The translations under genes were made by a program, and so were the position numbers. The notes beneath the pieces are model-generated. The model saw only the letters and a list, made by a program, of their open reading frames with translations, searched no databases and was not told the DNA's origin. From Owenia fusiformis (lineage: Eukaryota; Annelida; Polychaeta; Sabellida; Oweniidae): a DNA stretch of 64,000 nt. Below, one piece after another: positions 57,203 through 64,000 of this stretch; position 1 is the first letter of the stretch; every line of letters begins with the position of its first letter. The stretch lies in the NCBI GenBank assembly GCA_903813345.2, contig CAIIXF020000010.1, positions 3,341,169 to 3,405,168 on the forward strand. The letters run 5' to 3'.

Positions 57203-58263
57203 ATGCAGAACACCAATCAAACATCAACTACGCAGAGTGTGGGACTGTTTCAGATCAGTGAAACTATTTATGTTGAAATTAAAAAGGGGGAATACGCCAA
57301 ACCGTTCCTGGTACTACAGAAGAAGTATTGGAGCAAAGAAAGAAGTCAATATTGCACAACCAGTATACTAGTAACAGTATATATGTGGAGTAATCTTAAG
57401 GACAGCCTCGCAAACATAGAAGGTTTAGTGGCATGCATCAAAAGTGGCGCCTCTAAAGAAATGATTTTAAACATCGGCGAAAAGAAACTGTTAACATTGA
57501 TCGTATACGAGAACGAGCAAGGTGAAATACTGTTCGAATTCAAACGTAAACGATCTCGTCCCGATCAGTGTGGCAACACTATGAACGAAGTGTGTATGAG
57601 TACTAGTGATTTTGAGGATCTAAAGAAATGGATGCCAGTCATAGACAACTGTATTCAAGACAACTCTGATGTGCCAGTAGTAAATGGTAAGTACAATATA
57701 TTTCTTTCATAGCATATGAAAATGGGAAGTAAATGTTCTAAGATTTACATATATTTATACATACTAGAGTATTTTAAAAAAAAATCACTCGTCTTGGAAA
57801 TAAATCTATGCACACTGATTAATATGCTAGAATGAAATAGGGTTTTTAAAAAAACTTTTTTTCGTTGTTCTTTACAGCCATCACAGATCCGAGCCAGTAT
57901 ACCCCGTTTAAAACCACACGCAAGACAGGAGTCCCTCCTAAATTTAGACATTTAAAATTGGATGCTAGCGACAAGAGCACGCAGACAGAACCTGCTCTAG
58001 ATGTTCCACCTACTCCAGTCATTGAATTGGAAGACCCATTCAAGTATATTTCGCCGACCTTAGATTTATCTAACCATCTGTTAAGCAGTTCCACGGAGAG
58101 CATTTATTCTGGCATTTCTGACTTGGACTTCGATTCATATCTGCCACTTACAGACAAACCCGATGACTTTAATTTCCACATAGATTTGGAATCATGTGAA
58201 ACGCGCGTTGATGCAGACAGAAATGTCCTTGAACAAACAGTATATGAACCTATCTCACCATGA
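57203..58263 (+). CDS. Spliced 289-aa protein, possible tandem PC4/p15-like DNA-binding domains
   Basis: Exons 57203-57686 and 57878-58263, joined over a 191-nt GT-AG intron (GTAAGT donor, TTCTTTACAG acceptor), 870 nt in frame. Residues about 15-80 and 88-152 each show a run of beta strands with a basic loop and a closing helix (…VTVYMWSNLKDSLANIEGLVACI and …MSTSDFEDLKKWMPVIDNCI). The second closing helix and its basic KRKRSRP loop resemble the ssDNA-binding coactivator PC4 (p15). If right, one chain carries two copies of a fold that normally dimerises. The C-terminal 120 residues are disordered, acidic and Ser/Thr/Pro-rich, like an activation or phospho-regulated tail. Polyadenylation signals AATAAATAAATAAA follow near 58411. 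First gene of the rightward block. The domain call is tentative; the gene structure is solid. Confidence 0.65.
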
Positions 58264-58529
58264 TATAAAAAAGACTAAAATGGCCGAGTTGAACATTTTA
58301 TAGACGTGTACAATGTGCACTATACGAGACTTGATCAAACTACATTAAAAGTGTGTGTTTGCGTGTTTGAATGAACTTGTAAAACTTTGCTAATATGAGA
58401 CGTATGAAAAAATAAATAAATAAATCTAATATGACATATATAAAGGTTTTTTCTTATGTTATTTTCCCTATAAATTAAGATGAAGTCCTTCAGAGCCCTC
58501 ATTTAAAGTCTAGTTGTCGAGGAGTAAGA

Positions 58530-59460
58530 ATGTCATTTTCTGATAACATAGTGGAAAAAAGTGGTATTGAACCCTACAGTAGCTTTATGATCGTAGGCGC
58601 TACGTTCACAGGTAACATTGATACCTTATGATTGGTAATCTAATATTGTAAACTTGAACACAGTATTCAGCCATAGCTCCTCTATTTTTAAACGAAAGAA
58701 CAAAAGTTAATGACACCGTATAAAACTTAATATACATTAAATATTATGCCCATAGGTAAATCATACTTTGTGTACAAATTCCTCAAGGATGCTAAGTACT
58801 TGTATAACAAAGATCCCCCAACAGCCGTCCTTTACTGCTACGGTGTGTATGATAAATTCTATCAAACGATGGCCGATGATATTGAAGACTTTTATTTACA
58901 CGAAGGTCTGCCGGATGAGGCATTAGTTCAGAAATATGTTAATAAAACGAAACATCTCATGATAGTGATAGATGATCTGGGTCAAGAAGCCAGTAAGAGT
59001 TCATACGTAGAACGCCTCTATACATACGGAACACATCATTCGGGTACGTTTGTTACGATCATAGGCAATTACTGATATATATGTACTTTTTGTAGAACAC
59101 AGTACTTTACACGAATAACAGACTTAAACATATAACAAATACAATGGTGTCGTTTGTATTTCAGGTTTATCGTGTATGTTCATACTACAAAATCTATTTT
59201 AAACGGGAAAAAATAGTAGAACTATCGCATTGAACACACAATACCTAATATTGTTCAAATCACTTAGATCACTGTCTTCCATCAAGATTTTGGCTGGTCA
59301 ACTAGGTTTGGGAAGTAAGCTAGTAAAAGCTTATCAAGATGCTATGGTATCATCAAAATGGCCCTACTTACTCTTAGATTTACATACATTGAGTGACGAC
59401 AGAATACGCATGCGCACAAAAATATTTAAGGACGACTCTATGGCTATTGTATATCAGTGA
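58530..59460 (+). pseudogene. A32/FtsK-type packaging ATPase, spliced, with premature stop
   Basis: Three exons: 58530-58611, 58756-59043, 59165-59460 (introns 144 and 121 nt, GT-AG, phases agree; 666 nt). The first splice lies inside the Walker A loop and completes a GxxxxGKS motif. Walker B is LMIVIDDLG (about residues 100-108). The sequence after the second splice begins with the expected sensor region ending in QNLF, then TAA at 59200-59202 (codon 136). The same frame then runs on with clear ATPase C-terminal sequence (ALNTQYLILFKS...) to 59460. No alternative acceptor removes the TAA in frame. The enzyme would pump the genome into capsids; this copy is broken by one codon. Assembly error is the alternative. 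Confidence 0.82.
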
Positions 59461-59516
59461 ACTGTTTGATAGTCTCAGGTCATTCAGCAATTGGCGAGTG
59501 ATGAAATGACACGACC

Positions 59517-59843
59517 ATGAGTAAATTGGTTAAGCGAAATATACACTATATAAGACATATCGTTGAAATTAATTCTAAAAAGGAGTTGAGGAACGCACTG
59601 AGAACATTGAAAAAACAACCATTGAAGGCAATCGTTGAAATTGTCTATAACCTGGTTACTGGTAACATACCTATTACGGAAAAAGAGAAAACCGATTTGA
59701 AAAGGCACAAACTGTTTTTTGAAGCAATCAGTCATAAAAAGAATAGCCTCGTCAAAAAGAAAAAACTGATCTTAAAGAAACAAACTGTATTAATTAAGTT
59801 ATTAAAGATAGCGTTGGAACATTTAAAGAGGTATGAGTTTTAA
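59517..59843 (+). CDS. Small basic helical viral protein, 108 aa
   Basis: Very lysine-rich, predicted all-helical (INSKKELRNALRTLKK, PLKAIVEIVYNLVTGNIP, ...KKNSLVKKKKLILKK). It begins with an IRHIVEINSKKELRNAL segment and contains GNIPITEKEK. The composition suggests a nucleic-acid- or core-binding protein. From memory, similar short basic proteins accompany F54H12.2-type capsid genes in invertebrate elements; I could not check this. It overlaps the next gene by 11 nt (ATGAGTTTTAA), suggesting translation of both from one mRNA. Confidence 0.7.
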   Translation: MSKLVKRNIHYIRHIVEINSKKELRNALRTLKKQPLKAIVEIVYNLVTGNIPITEKEKTDLKRHKLFFEAISHKKNSLVKKKKLILKKQTVLIKLLKIALEHLKRYEF

Positions 59844-60366
59844 GTCAGTCCTAGTTCCACTACACCAGTATGAACAAATGCAGAAAGAACTGACCGAAAT
59901 CAACAAGAATAAGGACTCATCAACAAGGACTTCTACAGCCGCCGATCGGATAAACTCTGATGTAAAAAACAACAAAGTATCTTTAAAAGGTGACCATGAA
60001 ACGATGACGACTGTATCATCACCTCAAATAAAAACGTCTAAGGACAATAGAAATGGTATTACTGATGACAAAAGCAGCCAAGATGCGCTCAACTCAAATA
60101 ATACTCCACATTCAAAACCCTCCAAAACAACTAGAAATAAACGTAAGGAATACAGTTCAGAGTTAAATCAGTCTACCGAAACGTCAATGGTCAATAAAAA
60201 TCGTCGATTACATTTGGCAAAGGTTCGTTGGCATAAAACATCTGGTGATAGATCCATGGACGGAGAGCGTAGTGTTGTTCTTCCGAGTAAACCACCAGGA
60301 ATAAATCAAAAGACTATGCAAAGCACAACAAAGAAAAAACGTAGACTGAAATGGTTTCAGTTATAA
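59833..60366 (+). CDS. Disordered basic viral protein, 177 aa
   Basis: Starts with FKSVLVPLHQYEQMQKEL, a short ordered element and helix, then about 90 residues of Ser/Thr/Asn/Lys-rich disordered sequence, and ends in basic patches (KKKRRLKWFQL). Its ATG lies inside the last codons of the 108-aa gene. Basic, disordered and next to the virion genes, it could be a core or scaffold-type protein; function unknown. AATAAA signals follow at 60721-60726 and 60732-60737. Confidence 0.7.
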   Translation: MSFKSVLVPLHQYEQMQKELTEINKNKDSSTRTSTAADRINSDVKNNKVSLKGDHETMTTVSSPQIKTSKDNRNGITDDKSSQDALNSNNTPHSKPSKTTRNKRKEYSSELNQSTETSMVNKNRRLHLAKVRWHKTSGDRSMDGERSVVLPSKPPGINQKTMQSTTKKKRRLKWFQL

Positions 60367-60720
60367 ATGAGATATTTTTTAAAAGATGCACTCAAATGAT
60401 GATGATATTGTGTATATAAAGTGGCATCGTTTGATTAAGTGACTATAATAAGTGGACAAAAGTTGAAAATGATTTAAACAGAGAAGGACAATTTTCATTT
60501 TTGACTCGATTGATAGTGGCACAAAGTACTTTTATGTCTAGAGTAAATGTCATTGAAATCCCTTTGTAATCAAATATAAGCATATACAACCGTGGCCTAA
60601 ACTGTAATTGTATCGTTAAAATATGGTCCAATTTTAACAATAGTTCATGTCTTCAGTGAACCAATTACAATGTTATCCATTTAGTATTGCACCTTTTTGT
60701 AAATGAAACAACTTTGTATA

Positions 60721-60847
60721 AATAAATCGAGAATAAAGATTTTACTGTTAAAACACCAAAAACATTTTTATTTTCTCTTTTATGCAGTTTTGTTAACAAT
60801 TTTCTTTTTAATACATTTCCACTTTTATAGTCAATTTTTATTTTATT
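60721..60847. terminator. Convergent polyadenylation signals
   Basis: AATAAA at 60721-60726 and 60732-60737 serve the rightward block. TTTATT at 60842-60847 (AATAAA on the minus strand) serves the leftward capsid block. The interval between the two stops (60367-60937) otherwise holds no gene. Confidence 0.55.
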
Positions 60848-60937
60848 TTTTTAAGTTAAAAAAGATATTCTATTTACAAAGTGAACACACTCATATTTAC
60901 ACTATGTAAAGTCTTATTCAAAAAACAGTAACCTATA

Positions 60938-61426
60938 TTATCTGCTTAAAGTTAACATTTTGACAGTCTCGTCTGTGTACTCTTTTACTAAAATGTCATT
61001 ATCTGTTTTATGGACGTCGTCGAAAGCATACAGAATTTCTTGGGATGCTACACCCATACATCTTAGAACTGTATATAAATACACATAATTTCCGCAAGTG
61101 TCACTGTTCATATCTTGAATACTACGACTACATACGACTAAAGTGTAGTTGCTGTGTCTCTTGATGAAATCAGTAAATGTCTTTCCATAGTCTCGAGGAT
61201 GTGCTCCTAGAGAGCAGAAAAATTCCAAAGTGTTTTGAGTATCATCGAATAACATAAGTACCCAATGTCCATCGTGTAACTGCGTACTGTCTAATGTATT
61301 AACAACAAAAATATCTTGGTTAGGTAGCCTATACAGCGGTAGTCTGTTCCTGGCACAAACATCTCCGAATCTAGCGCTTGTAGCATCATTACGTGTTAGC
61401 AATTGTTTCAAAGTACAACTGTCCAT
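60938..61426 (-). CDS. Adenain-like cysteine protease
   Basis: 162 aa; maturation protease of the adenovirus/Polinton type (C5/C48-like, Ulp1 fold). Candidate catalytic residues in the canonical order: His54 in GHWVLMLFDD, Glu69 in LEFF, Gln104 in RSIQD, Cys111 in SDTCGNYVYLY. Spacing and the surrounding 'HW', 'C-G-x-Y' patterns match the family closely. It should cut capsid and core precursors during virion assembly. It lies 22 nt downstream of the major capsid gene stop in the same direction, and a splice-acceptor-like TTATTCCTCAG just before the ATG could serve an alternatively spliced mRNA. The frame is intact. Confidence 0.9.
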   Translation of the reverse strand: MDSCTLKQLLTRNDATSARFGDVCARNRLPLYRLPNQDIFVVNTLDSTQLHDGHWVLMLFDDTQNTLEFFCSLGAHPRDYGKTFTDFIKRHSNYTLVVCSRSIQDMNSDTCGNYVYLYTVLRCMGVASQEILYAFDDVHKTDNDILVKEYTDETVKMLTLSR

Positions 61427-61448
61427 AGTTATGTAAAAAAAAGTGTTT

Positions 61449-62965
61449 TTACTGAGGAATAATGCAATTTCTCATATAGTCGATGGAAAATGATTTGGTA
61501 AATAGTCCTGTCACCAGAGCTGTGATCGGTTCATCCAATGGGCTGTTAAAGTTCAATTCTAGCCTCAGATTGCCAGTACGTTGAAGTGATATAGATTCGT
61601 CCGTACCCTGTTCATTCATGTATTGGAGGTTAAATTGAAATATACTCGTGCCTTCGCCGAATTGTTGCAGTGTAATTCCGTGGCTTTGGTCTTTAGGCCA
61701 ATTTTCAAATAAAGCCAAATACTCTCTTGTATAATTCTGACCAGAAGCTGTGTCGAACTGAGGTCTAAACGGTTCGGACGGGTGACTTATACCATCTACC
61801 ATGCAATTGAGATATCTGCAAGTAAAAGGCATATACACGTGCTTTTTTGTCTGTTTTGATTAGTTATTTTGATTAGTAATTTTGTTTAGACAGTAAAGTA
61901 GTACAGTACGTTTAAATCTATGGTATGGCCATAAAAATGATTGGTGTGTGTGTAAAAGTGAAAATAGTATACGTACCCAACTGAAAAGTCTTCAAACTTT
62001 AGTGGATTGGTTTGCATATCGCCTCTAAAGGATTTGGCCTTCACAAAACAGACGAACATCGTGTTGGGAACGGCACTGTTGAATATGTTGTCGAATACTG
62101 CCGTAGACATGCCACTGTTGACGTTAAAACTTCTAATGTCGTATCCTTCGTAAAAATAGCGGGCCATTTTGTTTTTTAACAGTGAGTCTTGGGCCATCAC
62201 TATGCCAGGTGCTATGTTTAATTGGGCAACTCTCATGAAAATATCTTCGATTACAAGTTTATATTTATTTGTCGTCTGTGTTATCAATCTAAAAGCATCG
62301 GAGGCTGGTGTCAAACGGATCTTTAGTTCAATGTTTGGAAGTAAGTATCTTTCACACTCCATGCAGTCTTCAAATAAGGGCGATTCCATTCCTACAGACT
62401 TGGACCCCGCAAAAAGCACAGCTCTTTCATAAAGACCGTAATTTACGATTTTCGGGGAAAGTTGAGCGTCGTCTCTATCTTTTGACATGCCTGTATCTTT
62501 GTAATACATTGCTGATGTCAGTCGGGTATCTTTTACACTCTTTGGGTATTTCAATAGAGTTTTCAATATGGCTTTATACGGATACGTGTAATTCGAATTC
62601 GATGTAACTGGTTTATTTTGTATTTGAATGTCGACATTTGACCACATGCTGTGTAACAGGTTGTTTATGGGACCTACATTATCTGTCAGCGCCCCTTGTT
62701 CATCCACTGTACCGATGTCGCTGCCATCCTCTTTGACTATTTTAACTTTACAATGAAGTGTACACTTGGCAAGATCGATATATTTTGTCGATGAATTTGT
62801 AATGTGAAAATCAACAACTTGGTTCTGTTGAATAATCGGAGCCAAAGGTCTGAAATCCACGTAAGTCGTCCCTAACACGGAAACATTTGTCCCAGGAGCA
62901 TCAAAAATTAAGAGATTGTTATTCACTAAATCCTGCGAATCTTTAACCTTAAATGTGTTGGCCAT
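61449..62965 (-). CDS. Major capsid protein, F54H12.2-type, spliced
   Basis: Two minus-strand exons, 62965-61977 and 61815-61449, with a 161-nt GT-AG intron (donor GTACGT at 61976, acceptor CTTTTACTTGCAG ending at 61816). The coding sum is 1356 nt (451 aa). The exon-1 sequence (…VVDFHITNSSTKYIDLAKCTL, GPINNLLHSMWSNVDIQIQN, LTSAMYYKDTG, ERYLLPNIELKIRLTPASDAF) and the exon-2 ending (TGNLRLELNFNSPLDEPI) match the protein family known in invertebrate genomes as 'uncharacterised protein F54H12.2-like', a capsid-type protein of Polinton-like elements. It should form the pseudo-hexameric double-jelly-roll capsomer. Without splicing, the exon-1 frame runs on for only about 30 unrelated residues. Both exons are intact. 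Confidence 0.88.
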
Positions 62966-62980
62966 TATTGAGTGTAATGT

Positions 62981-63406
62981 TTACTGTTGTTTATTTCTGC
63001 CTTTATGTTGAGTCACCTTTCTCTTTTTATGATTGCCCTTACTGTCAATGTCGTCGTCATAGAATATGCTTTTACGTCCGAAACCGCTTCCTTCGAGAGC
63101 TACCTCTTTACTAGATTTCGTTTTTACAAGTGACGGAGGTTTCTGTTTACTCCCCTTTTCTATCGGACCAAATCGTTTTCTATTGGCCTCGTTTTGATGT
63201 TTTAAATCCGATTTAGCGATTTCAACAGTAGATGCCACTGGTGTTGTGACTTTAATGGGTACATTAGAATTAATGACCTCTACTTTATCATTCCTAGGAA
63301 TGTAACGTAACTTTTGACCTCCTTTTCCAACTTGAAAGGGTTTTGTATTTTTAAAAAATGTAAACCATCGGTCTGTATCGTCCACAACTGGTACGTATGC
63401 AGTCAT
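62981..63406 (-). CDS. Basic virion-associated protein with candidate protease site
   Basis: The frame is open from 63454 (157 aa), but I prefer the ATG at 63406 (MTAYVPVVDDTDRW, 141 aa), where the conserved-looking part begins. The first 50 residues (WFTFFKNTKPFQVGKGGQKLR) look folded; the rest is Lys/Ser/Pro-rich and disordered with a very basic end (HKKRKVTQHKGRNKQQ). LEGS-G (residues 120-124 counted from 63454) fits the (L/I/M)xGx-G pattern of adenain-type cleavage. It sits directly upstream of the major capsid gene (15 nt gap). A minor capsid or core protein processed by the neighbouring protease is likely, but not shown. Confidence 0.7.
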   Translation of the reverse strand: MTAYVPVVDDTDRWFTFFKNTKPFQVGKGGQKLRYIPRNDKVEVINSNVPIKVTTPVASTVEIAKSDLKHQNEANRKRFGPIEKGSKQKPPSLVKTKSSKEVALEGSGFGRKSIFYDDDIDSKGNHKKRKVTQHKGRNKQQ

Positions 63407-63485
63407 TGTGCAGACTGTATAATTTCGTTTTAGAATATAATGTAAACGATCCAAGTTTATTAAATTAATAAAGCACTCACTTATT

Positions 63486-63899
63486 TTAAAGAACTCTCTT
63501 TAAGTGGACTGTACACGTAGTGTGACCGTTGATGAATGAACAGTCTGTCCCGTCACTGTTCAATATATAAATGTTTATAGTCTCGACATCTCTCGGTAAC
63601 AGTTTTACATAATATACGTTTTGAAATATGCCAGTGGAGACACCTGGTGGTAGGCGTCTTAAGATCTGACCTTTATATCCATTGTATGTAGATTCCGTGA
63701 CAATATCACAGAAAACATCCAATCCTTTCGAGGTGTCAACACTAGGTGAAACATTTATTTCACATAAACCAATTGCAAAGTAACCATTGGACAACTTTAG
63801 CGTATTTGGAAGTCTAACACCAAACCCTACTGAAGTGTTCGATCTATAATAATCTATAGAATCTCTATCACTCAAATATAGATATGAACTGCTCAACAT
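63486..63899 (-). CDS. Penton-like minor capsid protein
   Basis: The frame is open from 63950; the ATG at 63899 (MLSSSYLYLSDRDSIDYY) is the likelier start, giving 137 aa. It resembles single-jelly-roll penton proteins of Polinton-like elements: an N-terminal strand ending in SIDYYRSNTSVGFGVRLPNTLKL, then NGYFAIGLCEINV, a stretch of beta strands, and a final TVHLKRVL. It is short for a full penton, so a further exon is possible. It is followed by the 157-codon gene and the capsid gene in the same direction, forming the usual penton-MCP-protease order. Confidence 0.62.
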   Translation of the reverse strand: MLSSSYLYLSDRDSIDYYRSNTSVGFGVRLPNTLKLSNGYFAIGLCEINVSPSVDTSKGLDVFCDIVTESTYNGYKGQILRRLPPGVSTGIFQNVYYVKLLPRDVETINIYILNSDGTDCSFINGHTTCTVHLKRVL

Positions 63900-63950
63900 G
63901 TTGACTCTTCGTTTATTTGTTGGCTTGTGACTATTTTTCCGAAAGCACAT

Positions 63951-64000
63951 CTGTTATTTATACTTCACCGATAGTTAGATTATATGTCCTTTATGTCTGA
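63951..64000. other. Window edge inside the viral element
   Basis: No feature can be read in the last 50 bases. The remaining replication genes, if present, lie beyond. Confidence 0.4.

Larger units (their letters stand above)
55362..64000. mobile_element. Endogenous Polinton/adintovirus-like element (partial, cut by window edge)
   Basis: Carries a virion cassette: major capsid protein, penton-like protein, adenain-like protease and A32/FtsK-type ATPase, with small accessory genes. This set is the hallmark of Polinton/Maverick, adintovirus and Polinton-like viruses (Preplasmiviricota). Short spliceosomal introns and an AATAAA behind each transcription block show nuclear expression. No polymerase B, integrase or terminal inverted repeat pair is visible in the window. 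The premature stop in the ATPase shows that this copy is decaying. Confidence 0.85.

Noticed and set aside
57093-57371. 92-codon frame upstream of and overlapping the 289-aa gene
   Set aside because: Overlaps in another frame a spliced gene with better structure; the basic composition comes from the shifted frame.

Overview
This is AT-rich metazoan nuclear DNA. One multi-exon host gene with GT-AG introns, several transposon classes, minisatellites and an endogenous virus-like element sit together. The host gene type, the Helentron-like repeats and the capsid type of the viral element fit a marine invertebrate (mollusc, brachiopod, echinoderm or lancelet grade). The species cannot be fixed from the sequence.

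Region 1 (3.3-26.7 kb, + strand) is an SLC9B/NHA-type Na+/H+ antiporter gene. Ten coding exons join in frame to 602 codons. Two introns are swollen by mobile DNA. The 7660-14631 intron holds three adjacent Helentron-like non-autonomous elements. The 14769-26401 intron holds a 5'-truncated LINE inside a minisatellite, a fourth Helentron-like element, and a two-ORF LINE with both frames open. That LINE lies between the arms of a decayed Tc1/mariner-type transposon. The usual Asp-Asp ion-binding pair of this family reads Asp-Asn here.

Region 2 (26.7-55 kb) has no gene I can support. It holds a large 40/35-bp minisatellite just behind the antiporter gene, two smaller minisatellites, and a set of short transposons with readable ends: a TA-flanked mariner-type MITE, a hAT-type MITE with 8-bp duplication, a pogo-like MITE, a piggyBac-like MITE at TTAA, a MITE with 9-bp duplication, a 364/339-bp repeat family, and a 958-bp fold-back element.

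Region 3 (about 55.4 kb to the right edge) is part of an integrated Polinton/adintovirus-like dsDNA virus or transposon. Its genes sit in divergent and convergent blocks, and several have short introns. They are a 229-aa unknown protein, a 99-aa membrane protein (spliced), a 289-aa possible PC4-like protein (spliced), an A32/FtsK-type packaging ATPase (spliced, broken by an in-frame TAA), two small basic proteins with overlapping start and stop, an adenain-like protease, a spliced F54H12.2-type major capsid protein, a basic protein with a candidate protease site, and a penton-like minor capsid protein. No DNA polymerase B or integrase is visible; these would have to lie beyond the right edge. 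Most frames are open but the ATPase is broken, so this copy looks like a fairly recent but decaying insertion.
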